A DNA stretch of 64,000 nt from Tumebacillus flagellatus. GTDB taxonomy: Bacteria; Bacillota; Bacilli; Tumebacillales; Tumebacillaceae. The stretch lies in the NCBI RefSeq assembly GCF_000714935.1, contig NZ_JMIR01000005.1, forward strand, positions 62,001 to 126,000. The letters are read 5' to 3'. Positions 32,349-41,850 of this stretch are shown here, one piece after another (position 1 is the first letter of the stretch; each line of letters begins with the position of its first letter). A program made the position numbers and the translations under genes. The notes under the pieces were generated by a model that saw only the letters and a program-made list of their open reading frames with translations, was not told the DNA's origin and did not search any database.

Positions 32349-33590
32349 GTGAGCGAAACGCTGTGGTCCCGCAATTTCAGGTTGTTGTTTCTCTCGAAGC
32401 TGTTGAAAGTGTTGGCGGACAACTTCACGTGGACGGCGTTGGTGTGGTTGATGCTCGATCTGGGCGGAGGCGGGGTGTCGTCGTCGCTGTTGAACTTGGC
32501 GGCGCTGGTGCCGATGATGGCGCTCGGCTTGTTTGTCGGCCCGATGCTGTCGCGGGGGAAGCTGACGCGCCGGATGTTTGAATCGGATGCGCTGCGGGCG
32601 TTGATCGTGCTCAGCGTGCCCGTGACGTATGCGCTCGGCGTCTTGCCGGTGTGGCAGTTTTACGTCGTCGCGTTTGTGCAGTCGGTGTGCGGCTCGATCT
32701 ACAACCCGGCATCCGTCGCGCTCTTGCCGCAACTGGTTTCCAAAGACATGTTGCAAAAAACAAACGCCTTGATGGAATCGTCCAACCAAGTGTCCCGCCT
32801 CGTGTCGCTCGCCGGGGCGGGGGCGATGATCACGTTTCTCTCTCCCGCGATCACGTTGACGGTCACGGTCGGGCTGTTCTTGGTTTCGGCGTTGCTGGTC
32901 TTGGCGATTCGTCTCCCGAACGAACAGACGGTAGAGGCGGGTGCACGGAAAAAAGAGAAGACCCCGTACTGGACGCAAATTCGCGAAGGCTTTGTGATCT
33001 TGCGCCGCTATCGGATTCTGATGGCGTTGAACGTCTATTGCATCTTCCTCAACGCGGGGTATCAGCCGTATGAATCGCTGTTGCCGGTGTATATCCATGA
33101 TTCCCTGCATTTGAGCGCGTTTCAGCTGACGATGCTGCGTTCCGGCAGCATGATCGGGGCGCTCCTCGTCGGGTTGTGGCTGTCGAAAGTGACGATCAAG
33201 CGCAACGGCTTGCTGTTTGCCGGGGCGGGCATCTTGCAGGGCGCGATGCTGATGGCGGTCGGGCACTTCACCGGCATCTGGCTGATTCTGGCGGCGAGTT
33301 TCGTGATCGGCGCGAGCATGACGGCGATCAACGTCCCGGAGTTGGTGATCATCCAGTCGGTCGTGCCTCAGCACCAGCAAGCGACGGTATTCAGCGTCGG
33401 TACGGCGATTTCCACGATGTTCATGCCGGTGGCGGGGGCGCTGGTGGCGGTCTTCTCGCACTCGTATGACAGCGGCCCGCTCATTTTCTGCGGCGGGGCG
33501 TTGATGGTGCTCGCGGGAGTTGTTACCCTGTTTTTCATGCCGCGCGATTCAGAACATTTGCAATCTAGAGGAGAGAGAACTGCCGCATGA
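32349..33590 (+). CDS. MFS transporter, macrolide-exporter-like
   Basis: 413 residues with about twelve membrane helices: LFLSKLLKVLADNFTWTALV at the start, the loop LSRGKLTRRMFESDALRAL, and MESSNQVSRLVSLAGAG in helix 5. The general type matches the MefE/EntS-like exporter group that pumps small molecules with protons. Substrate unknown. The start is GTG 32349 behind AAAAAGGGAGAGG. It follows the regulator closely and overlaps the GNAT gene by four bases (ATGA). Confidence 0.85.
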   Translation: MSETLWSRNFRLLFLSKLLKVLADNFTWTALVWLMLDLGGGGVSSSLLNLAALVPMMALGLFVGPMLSRGKLTRRMFESDALRALIVLSVPVTYALGVLPVWQFYVVAFVQSVCGSIYNPASVALLPQLVSKDMLQKTNALMESSNQVSRLVSLAGAGAMITFLSPAITLTVTVGLFLVSALLVLAIRLPNEQTVEAGARKKEKTPYWTQIREGFVILRRYRILMALNVYCIFLNAGYQPYESLLPVYIHDSLHLSAFQLTMLRSGSMIGALLVGLWLSKVTIKRNGLLFAGAGILQGAMLMAVGHFTGIWLILAASFVIGASMTAINVPELVIIQSVVPQHQQATVFSVGTAISTMFMPVAGALVAVFSHSYDSGPLIFCGGALMVLAGVVTLFFMPRDSEHLQSRGERTAA

Positions 33591-33979
33591 TCACGTACTC
33601 GACAGAACGACGCATCACGACCGACCAATACATCACCCTCTGCGCCCGCTCGGGGATGCAGCGCCCGCAAGACCCGGAGCGGGCGGGGCGGATGCTCCGG
33701 CATGCCAACTTGCACGTCACCGCCTGGGACGGCGAGCGGTTGGTGGGCTATGCGCGAGGTTTGACCGACTTCGCGTTCGACTGCTACCTCTGTGACCTCG
33801 CCGTCGACCCGGATTATCAAAAAAAGGGCATCGGCACCGCTCTGATCCAAACCGTGCGAGACCTGCTCGGCGAAGAAGTCCTGATCCTCCTGCTGGCGGC
33901 GAAGGCCGCCATGGAGTATTACCCGAAAGTTGGGTTTACCGAGGCGAAGGGCGGGTATTGGATTCCGAATACGAAATAG
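33587..33979 (+). CDS. GNAT family N-acetyltransferase
   Basis: 130 residues, short GNAT: AWDGERLVGYARGLTDFAFD, CDLAVDPDYQKKGIGTALIQ (the acetyl-CoA loop QKKGIG) and YYPKVGFTEAKGGYWI. Start ATG overlaps the MFS stop (ATGA), so translation is coupled. An exporter plus an acetyltransferase under one regulator looks like a small detoxification unit; that is inference. Confidence 0.85.
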   Translation: MITYSTERRITTDQYITLCARSGMQRPQDPERAGRMLRHANLHVTAWDGERLVGYARGLTDFAFDCYLCDLAVDPDYQKKGIGTALIQTVRDLLGEEVLILLLAAKAAMEYYPKVGFTEAKGGYWIPNTK

Positions 33980-33981
33980 AG

Positions 33982-34008
33982 AAATCCGCCTGTGAGGGCG
34001 GATTTTTT
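33982..34008 (+). terminator. Terminator after the MFS/GNAT operon
   Basis: Stem AATCCGCC / GGCGGATT followed by TTTTTT. Confidence 0.8.
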
Positions 34009-34158
34009 ATTTTCTATTCTGCCACCATTGGGCAAAATTGATTGTTTTTTTAGAAACTATGTGCAGAACTATCCGAATAGATGTATAATACTTTCTTGGA
34101 ATAGGTGATTTTTTACTTAAAAGAAAAGAAAATTTTTTGTATAGCAGGAGGGAGTGCT

Positions 34159-35343
34159 ATGGCAACCACTCTTGAAGCACCTTCGAATACTTTGGCTGAC
34201 CGAATTCCATTGGGCCGCAGAATTGAGGAGTTGAAGAAAGAAAAAGGCGCTCGGTACTCGACTGCTGCGATGTCAGTTCGGATTGGTCTGAGTGAACAAA
34301 CATTTCGCGACATGCTGAAATCCCGCAGGGTGATTTACACATTCGAACTCGATGTGATTGCAAAAGATTTGAAGATGCCTGTTGCAAGGATTTTGCAAAC
34401 GGATTCACATCAGGAAGTTGAGCGGTTAACCCAGCTAGTGAAGGCTTTGAAGAATCCTGTGGAGGCATTGGAGTTGGCACTGCGTTTAGAAAAACAGGCG
34501 AATGGAATATCTGAACGTTGCCATGCCTTGCACCGACTTGGTATCGCGTATATTATGTCTTTCAAGTTTCATGATGCCTGTCAGGTCTTGACGGAAGCAA
34601 GACGATTGGCTGGACAGTTACACAAGACTTACGGTGAGACCGACGTGTTATTTGGTGTTGTAAACCAATTAATGGTTGTCTATACTGCAAAACAAGAGTT
34701 TGAGTCAGCAGCTCGATTGCTTGATGAAATCGACCCTTGCTTTTTGGCGATTCCAAGTAGACAATCAGCAATTAGTTATCATAAAGCAAAGGTTGAAGAA
34801 TCCAGAGGAAATCTGATCTTTGCGAAAAGATACGCGATTGATTCATTACGATACGCGAGGGAATCAGAGAACCCCGTCCAAGTGGCAAGGGCTTGTTTGA
34901 ACTTGTCGCACTACCACTATCTCCTGAGGGAATATGAAGAATCAGAAGAGCTTCTCTATAAAGCGATCGAAGGATTGGAACAAGACACTCGAACTCGTTT
35001 GATCGCTCGAAAAGAATTAATCAAAACTTTGCTTAAATTGAGGGCAACAGACGAAGCCAAAAAACAAATTGACATTGCCTTATCAGAGGCTAGCAACTCC
35101 GAGACGGTCGATTTGAACGGGAAATTAGTGATCCTCTTGACCGCCGTTACAGGTGATCCAAGCCATGCCAAAAGTGTACTGGATGATGAGGGTTCCAGCG
35201 TAAAGATCCGATACGTAGCTTGCAGATGCTTGCAAGATCATTACAAGGCACTTAATGACTCACACAACTATTTATTCTACACTACTCTTGCGGAGCGGAT
35301 TTGTGTTGGCGCTGCAAACTTTTTGGATTGGGGTGAGTTGTAG
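34159..35343 (+). CDS. HTH-TPR transcription regulator, RRNPP (peptide-sensing) type
   Basis: 394 residues. Residues about 17-85 form a helix-turn-helix domain (LGRRIEELKKEKGARYS, AAMSVRIGLSEQTFRDMLKS, VIAKDLKMPVARIL). The remainder is a run of helical TPR-like repeats (RCHALHRLGIAYIMSFKFHD, ARACLNLSHYHYLLREYEES). This is the layout of Rap/NprR/PlcR/AimR-type receptors, whose TPR part binds a short re-imported peptide. A small secreted-peptide gene begins two bases after the stop. Codon use is clearly more AT-rich than in the neighbouring 26-34 kb genes, suggesting transfer. AGGAGGGAG precedes ATG 34159. Confidence 0.75.
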   Translation: MATTLEAPSNTLADRIPLGRRIEELKKEKGARYSTAAMSVRIGLSEQTFRDMLKSRRVIYTFELDVIAKDLKMPVARILQTDSHQEVERLTQLVKALKNPVEALELALRLEKQANGISERCHALHRLGIAYIMSFKFHDACQVLTEARRLAGQLHKTYGETDVLFGVVNQLMVVYTAKQEFESAARLLDEIDPCFLAIPSRQSAISYHKAKVEESRGNLIFAKRYAIDSLRYARESENPVQVARACLNLSHYHYLLREYEESEELLYKAIEGLEQDTRTRLIARKELIKTLLKLRATDEAKKQIDIALSEASNSETVDLNGKLVILLTAVTGDPSHAKSVLDDEGSSVKIRYVACRCLQDHYKALNDSHNYLFYTTLAERICVGAANFLDWGEL

Positions 35344-35344
35344 G

Positions 35345-35482
35345 ATGAGAAAAGTAGTATTGCTTTCAGGGCTGATCGCTGTTTGCGGAATGCTGTTGCT
35401 CGGCATTTCTACTACTGCTACTGGAAAGCTTGCAGAAACAGTACCGATCATTCCTTCTTCGGTCAAACCAACAATTCTCTAG
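35345..35482 (+). CDS. Secreted signal-peptide precursor (45 aa) paired with the TPR regulator
   Basis: MRKVVLLSGLIAVCGMLLLG is a basic and hydrophobic export signal, followed by ISTTATGKLAETVP and the tail IIPSSVKPTIL. It starts one base after the regulator's stop codon (TAGG-ATG), as for the peptide genes of Rap-Phr, NprR-NprX, PlcR-PapR and AimR-AimP pairs. The mature signal is probably a C-terminal piece such as the residues around SSVKPTIL; this is inference. It ends before a terminator. Confidence 0.7.
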   Translation: MRKVVLLSGLIAVCGMLLLGISTTATGKLAETVPIIPSSVKPTIL

Positions 35483-35489
35483 CACGTTG

Positions 35490-35515
35490 GCACCTCCAAA
35501 ACGGAGGTGCTTTTT
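35490..35515 (+). terminator. Terminator after the peptide gene
   Basis: Stem GCACCTCC / GGAGGTGC followed by TTTTT. Confidence 0.85.
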
Positions 35516-35645
35516 ATATGGATACGGAATTATCAGATTTATTTGTTGTTTATAACGTATCCACGATGCGCGATAAACAATCGGTACTTTTGTAAATCTA
35601 GATGGTAACATAGTAACAGTTACTAAGTGAAATGAGGTGGTCACA

Positions 35646-36938
35646 ATGGAAACCTTCGGGGAACGTCTCCGCATGTTCCGAATGAAAAAGGGTCTGACCC
35701 AAACTCAACTAGCAGAAGGCATCGTCACGCCTTCCATGTTATCACAAGTAGAAGCAAACAAAGCCAAACCCTCCTGGCACGTCTTGGAACAGATCGCCAA
35801 GAAATTAGAGATTTCCGTGGACGAACTGATCGGCAACTCCAAGCTGGACATGGCGGTGATCAGCGAGTACCGCCTCGCCAAAGGAATGCTGTCAGCCGGT
35901 GAGTTTTCGAGTGCGTTGCCGATTTTGAAAAAAATCATGGAGGACAACACCGGGAAGCTGGACCCGTTTGAGATTCGTTATGACCATGCGTTCTGTCTGC
36001 TTCATCTGCATCAACTGCACAAAGCAGAAGAAGCATTTCAACAACTGTTAAATCATACGTGTACTGTTAACGGCAGTCTGATTCTAACCGTTCGCGTCTT
36101 GCACCAACTCGGGCATGTCGCGATGAAACAAAAACGCTACCAGATCGCGGAGCATTACTTGACTTTAGCCTTGGATAAAATCCGCTCCTTGGAAAAAAAC
36201 GATGTCCACCTCCAAAGTTCTCTCCTGCTGACACTCGGTGAAGTCCAAAAGCGGTCCGGCCACTTGAAAAAAGCGAGGGTCACTCTCCAATTGGCGTTGC
36301 CGATCTTCGAGGAGCGAGAAGACCTGCGAGGACTGGGAGAGCTTTATCTGAAGTTGGCTCAATCCTCTCGGGCGACAGAAGACTATGCACAAGCATCTGA
36401 TTTTGCTCACCGTGCTCAACTTTGCTTTACAACCTTGAACGATCAAAAAGAAAAATTGGCACTCCAACTCCAACTGGCTCTGCTGAATGGAGAAACGGGC
36501 GATGTAGAAAAAGCGATCCACATCCTGGAGCAGGTCGCAGAGGCATACAGACGATTGCAGCAGTCGGAAGAAGCAGGAGTCGCCGTCACCGAACTTGCGA
36601 AGCTTTACTTCAAACGAGGGAACCTCGATCAAGCGGAGGAAGCCTGCCAGACAGCGAGAAGCCTCCTGCCCACCGTGCATCCTTATCAAGCGTGGGTCGC
36701 CAACGTGTACGCAAAAATTGCACAATCGCGTAATCAGCAGGCTGCCGCAGTGAAATATATGAAGCAGGCGGCTGACTGCTTTAAGCTCACGGAGTGCCAA
36801 GCGGAGTATGAAGAGACCATGCAGGAACTTTCTCGTTTGTACGAGGCGAACCACGATTGTCAGAGCGCGTTGCGCGTGATGCATGAGATGTGGTCGTTCA
36901 ATCGCCAAGTGAGAGAGCAGAGGGGGATCGTGTTGTGA
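35646..36938 (+). CDS. XRE HTH-TPR regulator, NprR-like layout
   Basis: 430 residues. Residues 1-65 are a canonical XRE helix-turn-helix: FGERLRMFRMKKGLTQTQLA, then EGIVTPSMLSQVEANKAKPS and LEQIAKKLEISVDELIG. About nine TPR-type helix pairs follow (AEEAFQQLLNHTCTVNG, RYQIAEHYLTLALDKIRSLE, QAEEACQTARSLLPTVHPYQ). The layout matches NprR/Rgg-type peptide receptors. Unlike the upstream regulator, no secreted-peptide gene follows; instead a cytoplasmic protein gene overlaps its stop (GTGA). GAGGTGGTCAC precedes ATG 35646. Confidence 0.8.
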   Translation: METFGERLRMFRMKKGLTQTQLAEGIVTPSMLSQVEANKAKPSWHVLEQIAKKLEISVDELIGNSKLDMAVISEYRLAKGMLSAGEFSSALPILKKIMEDNTGKLDPFEIRYDHAFCLLHLHQLHKAEEAFQQLLNHTCTVNGSLILTVRVLHQLGHVAMKQKRYQIAEHYLTLALDKIRSLEKNDVHLQSSLLLTLGEVQKRSGHLKKARVTLQLALPIFEEREDLRGLGELYLKLAQSSRATEDYAQASDFAHRAQLCFTTLNDQKEKLALQLQLALLNGETGDVEKAIHILEQVAEAYRRLQQSEEAGVAVTELAKLYFKRGNLDQAEEACQTARSLLPTVHPYQAWVANVYAKIAQSRNQQAAAVKYMKQAADCFKLTECQAEYEETMQELSRLYEANHDCQSALRVMHEMWSFNRQVREQRGIVL

Positions 36939-37504
36939 GTCAGATGGTGTTGCCGAGGAACGTGAACGAATTTATCGGAATGGAGTCGGGGGCGCACCTC
37001 CTCATGATGATGTTGGAAAACGCCCTCGGGCACTCGCTTCACAGAATCAATCCGGTGGATCGGGCCAACGTGGCACACGAATATGGTCAAGATTTGACGG
37101 TGGAGCTGGATTTGGAGGAGTTGTTGAACCATCTCTCGCTTATTCGTGTGGTCGCGAACCTAAACAGTCGTGCCGAAGAGAGCCTGATTCACTACTGGGC
37201 CGCTGAGGAGGGGGCCGTTTTTCTGGCAGACGCAAGGCGATATGTTGCCGATGCGCTGCGAATTGCGCCGCAAGAGCATCCAGAGCGGGGGCGGGCGTTC
37301 AAAAACTTCGCGTATCTCCTGTTGGCTCGTGATAAGCCGAAACCCGCTTGTGCGTTTATCGAGAAAGCGATGAAGATTTTTCAGGCGAACGGGTTGTTGG
37401 AACCGATCGAGGAACTGTTGGAGATGTTGTCGAGTCGGATGGAGCAGGAGTGTAAGGTGATGCACGCGCGAGTGGCGGCTGTGCTTGATCGAGGTGTGAA
37501 ATAG
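36935..37504 (+). CDS. Hypothetical helical protein coupled to the XRE-TPR regulator
   Basis: 189 residues, all helical, with a TPR-like pair near the end (AFKNFAYLLLARDKPKPACA, FIEKAMKIFQANGLLEPIEE). No signal peptide or DNA-binding motif. GTG 36935 overlaps the regulator stop and has GAGGGGG upstream, so the two are made together; it may modulate the regulator. I do not recognise a family. The stop abuts the first copy of the 49-bp repeat that flanks island 1. Confidence 0.6.
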   Translation: MSQMVLPRNVNEFIGMESGAHLLMMMLENALGHSLHRINPVDRANVAHEYGQDLTVELDLEELLNHLSLIRVVANLNSRAEESLIHYWAAEEGAVFLADARRYVADALRIAPQEHPERGRAFKNFAYLLLARDKPKPACAFIEKAMKIFQANGLLEPIEELLEMLSSRMEQECKVMHARVAAVLDRGVK

Positions 37505-37553
37505 AAAAATCCGCCGATCACCGGCGGATTTTTTCTATTTGTCCTCGTCCTCG
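37505..37553 (+). repeat. Direct repeat A (left flank of island 1): terminator plus gene-end copy
   Basis: 49 bases identical to 45038-45086 at 48 positions. It contains the stem AATCCGCCG / CGGCGGATT plus the T run, then bases that on the minus strand still spell the end of an O-methyltransferase-like tail (GEDEDK then stop), the same kind of ending as the intact gene at 45068. Confidence 0.85.
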
Positions 37554-37675
37554 CCTTACGCCGCTGATAGGGTGTCTTATTTTAACTTATAGTAAAATAT
37601 TAAAATTATCTTTATTTAACTTATTGAATTCATGTTGTTACAATTATTTATAATATAGATAAAAGGATTTGTATT

Positions 37676-38218
37676 TTGAAAATGAGGCTTTTCAGGAATC
37701 TGGCGATTTTCTCTGTAGTGGCAGGTGTAGGTCTTCTTCCCGTAGTAACTCACGCATATACTCTTAACTCTTGGTCGTGGAATTCCAGCGTTTCTGGTCT
37801 TAACTATCGATGGGGAAGTAATCTTCAAGTTTCGGGATCAGTTGCTCGCACAGCATTTGAAAATGCAATTTCTGATTGGAGCGCTACACCGACGAAGGTG
37901 TATTTTTCTTACAACAGTGGTTCCTCCAACACATTCAACACGATCAATGTAGCAGACGATGCCTTGTATGGTCAGAAATATACAACGACTCAAGGCAACG
38001 TTATTCTTTATTTTAACGCAAATATCAATATCGGAAATAATGATATTACTACCGCCAATGTCGCGAGAAGTGCAGCTGTTCATGAACTAGGACATGGTTT
38101 AGGATTGGCTGACACTTTTTCTTCCCCTGCGATTATGAACTCAAGTCGAAATCGGGCCGTAACCTATATCCCGCAGCAAGATGATATCAACGGTGTAAAC
38201 GCAAAGTACGGATATTAA
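37676..38218 (+). CDS. Secreted snapalysin/matrixin-like zinc metalloprotease
   Basis: 180 residues. A signal peptide (RLFRNLAIFSVVAGVGLLPV, cut near THA-YT) is followed by a compact zincin. The active site is HELGHGLGLAD at residues 136-146, that is HExxHxxGxxD with Asp as third zinc ligand, as known for the M7 snapalysins; the Met-turn is seen in PAIMNSS. Most matrixins have His in this place. The gene is AT-rich. TTG 37676 is chosen by spacing from AAAAGGA; ATG 37682 is an alternative. It is followed within 22 bases by another exported-protein gene. Confidence 0.8.
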   Translation: MKMRLFRNLAIFSVVAGVGLLPVVTHAYTLNSWSWNSSVSGLNYRWGSNLQVSGSVARTAFENAISDWSATPTKVYFSYNSGSSNTFNTINVADDALYGQKYTTTQGNVILYFNANINIGNNDITTANVARSAAVHELGHGLGLADTFSSPAIMNSSRNRAVTYIPQQDDINGVNAKYGY

Positions 38219-38239
38219 TTGTTGAGTGGGGTTATTTTA

Positions 38240-38842
38240 ATGAAAAAAACCATTGTTAAGCCCTTGGTTCTTGCTGTGCCGTTTCTTGTAGCAGTCATTT
38301 ATTTCAGTAGTACCACGGTTGGAAACGCAACAAATCAGGCGGCTTCGGTAGTTACAACAAGTCATTCAGACATACCGATCCATCGAGATATGACCAGTCT
38401 CGTGAATGCTGCAACCTATGTGCTTGTTGGGAAAGTGGAAGGAGTAGCGGGGACACGGAATTTTGCCCGTGATGTGCAAGATTCGGCCAAAGAAGACCCG
38501 GAAAATTATGTAGAAGGCGTAGACTACAAAGTTAAAGTATCCGAGGTACTTAAGGGGGAAATAACAGAGAAGGAAATCTTGGTGACAGAGACCCGGAGCG
38601 TTCGGTTTGGTAAGAATGCACCTTCCACTGTTTCTGACCAATATGTAGGCTTAAAGGAAGGCGAAGACTATGTCTTCTTCGCACAAAAGTCCGAGACTTC
38701 CGGAAGGTTTTTCAATGTAGGACAACCGTTTTTCTTTGCCTTGAAAAACAATCAAGTTGAGTTGAAGTCGAATGAAAAGCAACTCGCCGATAAATTTCCG
38801 ATAATGAAGTTCGAAGACTTCAAGACCAAGATGAAAAACAAA
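38240..38842 (+). CDS. Exported hypothetical protein next to the protease
   Basis: About 201 residues. A signal segment (VKPLVLAVPFLVAVIYFSST) precedes an exported beta-rich domain with VNAATYVLVGKVEGVAG, KVKVSEVLKGEITEKEILVT and GLKEGEDYVFFAQKSE. This pattern (strand, E-V-L-K-G, then L-x-x-G-x-x-Y-V-x-F) recurs in exported proteins of unknown function in Bacillales. Its closeness to the protease suggests a substrate, chaperone or inhibitor role; unproven. GTGGGG lies before ATG 38240. A strong terminator follows. Confidence 0.6.
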
Positions 38843-38859
38843 TAGCAGCAACAAGAGGA

Positions 38860-38890
38860 CGTCGACCTTTGAATGGTCGACGCTTTTTTT
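38860..38890 (+). terminator. Terminator after the protease pair
   Basis: Perfect 8-bp stem CGTCGACC / GGTCGACG followed by CTTTTTTT. Confidence 0.85.
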
Positions 38891-39044
38891 CTGTAAAAAG
38901 GGTTTGGAGAGTCAAATGTTCAGCGTGTGTGGTTCTGCGGGTCCGAAATAAGTAGAAATGAGATCTCTATCAAGACTATCTACAAAAAAGATATGATACA
39001 ATGTACCTATCGACAATTACAGCTTTTAGGAGGATTTTATTGTA

Positions 39045-40571
39045 ATGGCTACAGCCAACATTGGATTTGAAGAAAAACTGTGGAGTCTTGCAGATAAATT
39101 GCGCGGCAGTATGGATGCCGCCGAATATAAGCATGTGGCACTCGGGCTGCTGTTCTTGAAGTATGTATCGGATGCATTCGAGGAAAAATTCGAAGCTCTT
39201 AAGAACGAGCCCTACGCTGATCCTGAAGATCGGGACGAGTATATCGCGGAGAACATCTTCTGGGTGCCGAAAGAAGCGCGTTGGAGCTACATCAAGGACA
39301 ATGCGAAGAAGCCGGGAATCGGTCAGATCGTCGACAACGCCATGATTGCGATTGAAAAAGAAAATGCGTCGCTCAAAGGGGTTTTGCCGAAAGATTTTGC
39401 ACGTCCGGCATTGGATAAGACGCGCCTTGGCGAAGTCATCGACCTTTTTTCCACCATTAAAGTGGGGGACACAAACAGCCGAGCGAAGGATATCTTGGGG
39501 CGTGTGTACGAGTATTTCCTTAGTAAATTCGCAAGCGCAGAAGGCAAGAACGGCGGCGAATTCTACACGCCGAACAGCGTCGTAAAACTGCTGGTTGAGA
39601 TGATCCAACCGTACAAAGGACGTGTCTACGACCCGTGCTGCGGTTCTGGCGGCATGTTCGTCCAAAGTGAGAAATTCGTCGAGGAGCATCAAGGCAAGGT
39701 CGGCGACATCGCGGTATACGGTCAAGAGTCGAATCCGACCACTTGGCGCCTGTGCAAGATGAACTTGGCGATTCGCGGCATTGACAGCAACCTTGGCGAG
39801 TCGCATGCTGACACGTTCCACAACGACCTGCACAAGAACCTCAAGGCGGATTACATCCTCGCCAACCCGCCTTTCAACATCAGTGACTGGGGCGGAGAAC
39901 GATTAGTGGATGATATACGTTGGAGCTATGGTGTTCCACCAATGGGAAATGCCAACTATGCGTGGATTCAACATATTGTAAATAAGTTAGCACCTAGCGG
40001 GATAGCGGGATTTGTATTGGCGAATGGCTCAATGTCGACGAGTAATGTAGCAGAAAGAGAGATTCGTAGAAAGCTAGTAGACGCCGATTTAGTGGATTGT
40101 ATCGTAACCTTACCGGGACAGCTCTTCTATTCAACACAAATTCCAGTTTCTCTTTGGTTTATTGCCAAGAATAAAGCACCGAAGGATCTCCGTGACCGCC
40201 GTGGTGAAACCTTATTTATTGATGCACGAAAGATGGGCTTCATGGTGGATCGAACGCATCGTGAGTTAAGTGAAGAGGATATTCGGAAGATTACTGATAC
40301 TTATCATGCATGGCGTGGGCAAAGCAAAGCAGGATACTACGGAGATGTACTAGGATTCAACAAGGCAGTAAATTTGAGTGAAATCAAAGGGCATGAATAT
40401 ATCTTAACACCTGGACGTTATGTAGGAATTGAGGATGTTGAAGAAGATGGAGAGCCATTTGAAGAGAAAATGGAACGCCTGACATCAGAACTAGCTGAAC
40501 AATTTTTAAAATCCAGACAACTTGAAGAAACAATTATGAAGCAACTCGGGGGGATTGGTTTTGAGTTCTGA
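39045..40571 (+). CDS. hsdM: Type I restriction-modification methyltransferase subunit
   Basis: 508 residues. An HsdM N-terminal helical domain ([20 protein letters not shown]) precedes an adenine methyltransferase core: [13 protein letters not shown] (SAM site) and [14 protein letters not shown] (catalytic NPPF). With HsdS it methylates adenines at the target; with HsdR it cuts unmethylated DNA. TAGGAGG precedes ATG 39045. From about base 39896 the gene turns abruptly from GC-rich to AT-rich codons and stays so through hsdS, pointing to recombination within the gene. Confidence 0.95.
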   Translation: MATANIGFEEKLWSLADKLRGSMDAAEYKHVALGLLFLKYVSDAFEEKFEALKNEPYADPEDRDEYIAENIFWVPKEARWSYIKDNAKKPGIGQIVDNAMIAIEKENASLKGVLPKDFARPALDKTRLGEVIDLFSTIKVGDTNSRAKDILGRVYEYFLSKFASAEGKNGGEFYTPNSVVKLLVEMIQPYKGRVYDPCCGSGGMFVQSEKFVEEHQGKVGDIAVYGQESNPTTWRLCKMNLAIRGIDSNLGESHADTFHNDLHKNLKADYILANPPFNISDWGGERLVDDIRWSYGVPPMGNANYAWIQHIVNKLAPSGIAGFVLANGSMSTSNVAEREIRRKLVDADLVDCIVTLPGQLFYSTQIPVSLWFIAKNKAPKDLRDRRGETLFIDARKMGFMVDRTHRELSEEDIRKITDTYHAWRGQSKAGYYGDVLGFNKAVNLSEIKGHEYILTPGRYVGIEDVEEDGEPFEEKMERLTSELAEQFLKSRQLEETIMKQLGGIGFEF

Positions 40572-41835
40572 GAACATAGGCTGGGAAGAAGTATCAATTA
40601 GCGATGTTTGTGAATCTATCGTAGATTGTGTTAACAAGACAGCGCCTACGATAGACCGCGTTTCCGAATATAAGATGATAAGAACAACCAACGTAAAAAA
40701 CGGAAAAATTGACCTTGCTTCAGTAAAGTATGTCGATGAGGATACCTATAGGATTTGGACAAGAAGGTCTGTCCCACAAATCGGAGACGTAATTCTCACT
40801 AGAGAGGCACCAATTGGTGAGGTAGGAATGGTGACCACGGATGATAAAATTTTTTTGGGTCAACGGCTTGTACAATTTAGAGCAAATCCACAAGTGCTAA
40901 ATCCAAAGTTTTTATTATATTCCATGCGAAGTCCTTATATGCAGAGGCAGATTCTTTCTCATGAAGGCACCGGTTCGACAGTAAGTCATATACGAGTTCC
41001 TGACTGCATGAAGTTTAAAATTAGGGTGCCTAATATCCAAATCCAAGAACAGATCGCGAATATTCTTGGAGCACTTGACGAAAAGATCGAGATTAACAAT
41101 GCAATCAACCGTAATCTCGAAGATATGCTTCAAGCACTTTTCAAACATTGGTTTGTCGATTTTGAGTTTCCGAACGAACATGGAAAACCTTACAAATCGA
41201 GCGGTGGTGAATTTGAGGAGAGCGAGTTGGGATTGATTCCAAAGGGGTGGAGAGTAGCCTCCTTAAATGAGTTCTGTATGCTCAGCACTAAGACAGTAAA
41301 TCCTTCTACTTTCCCTGATGTAACTTTTGAACATTACAGTATCCCTGCTTTTGATCAAGGAGGTATGCCTGTATTTGAAGCGGGCTCAGAAATTAAGAGT
41401 AGTAAGTATGTAGTTTGTAGAGATTCTATATTAGTTTCGAAGCTGAATCCAGCAACTAAGAGAATTTGGATGCCATTTTGCTTGACGGACGATGCAGTTT
41501 GTTCTACAGAGTTTATGAATTATGTTCCTAAAGCAAGAGAACTTTACGGATTTTTCTATTCATTACTTGATTCAGATGCATTCACGCAATTTCTAATTAG
41601 TAATGCCACTGGTTCGACAAATAGTCGGCAAAGAGCAAATCCTAAAGCCACTCTTACTTATAAATTTGCATATGGTGGTATGGAAATGCTACGAAAATTT
41701 AGTGAGGCTGTGTCGAGTATTCACATAAAGAAATCCTTGAACTCTATTCAGAATCAATCTCTTGCTAATATCCGGGACACCCTGCTCCCAAAACTCATGT
41801 CCGGAGAAATCCGAGTGCCCATCCCTCAAGAGTGA
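40561..41835 (+). CDS. hsdS: Type I restriction-modification specificity subunit
   Basis: About 424 residues with two target-recognition domains: one near [16 protein letters not shown] and [20 protein letters not shown], the second near [20 protein letters not shown]. Conserved spacer helices ([20 protein letters not shown] and its echo near the end) set the distance between half-sites. TTG 40561 is favoured since GGGGGG lies seven bases upstream; TTG 40555 is also in frame. The gene overlaps hsdM by eleven bases. Almost all of it is AT-rich, turning GC-rich again only from about 41770, just before [10 protein letters not shown]. Confidence 0.9.
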   Translation: MSSENIGWEEVSISDVCESIVDCVNKTAPTIDRVSEYKMIRTTNVKNGKIDLASVKYVDEDTYRIWTRRSVPQIGDVILTREAPIGEVGMVTTDDKIFLGQRLVQFRANPQVLNPKFLLYSMRSPYMQRQILSHEGTGSTVSHIRVPDCMKFKIRVPNIQIQEQIANILGALDEKIEINNAINRNLEDMLQALFKHWFVDFEFPNEHGKPYKSSGGEFEESELGLIPKGWRVASLNEFCMLSTKTVNPSTFPDVTFEHYSIPAFDQGGMPVFEAGSEIKSSKYVVCRDSILVSKLNPATKRIWMPFCLTDDAVCSTEFMNYVPKARELYGFFYSLLDSDAFTQFLISNATGSTNSRQRANPKATLTYKFAYGGMEMLRKFSEAVSSIHIKKSLNSIQNQSLANIRDTLLPKLMSGEIRVPIPQE

Positions 41836-41850
41836 CCAAGGAGGTGCGCC

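Noticed and set aside
34159..35482. Phage arbitrium (AimR-AimP) system
   Set aside because: The gene order fits, but no phage genes lie nearby and the peptide tail is not like known AimP peptides. The broader RRNPP label is all the sequence supports.
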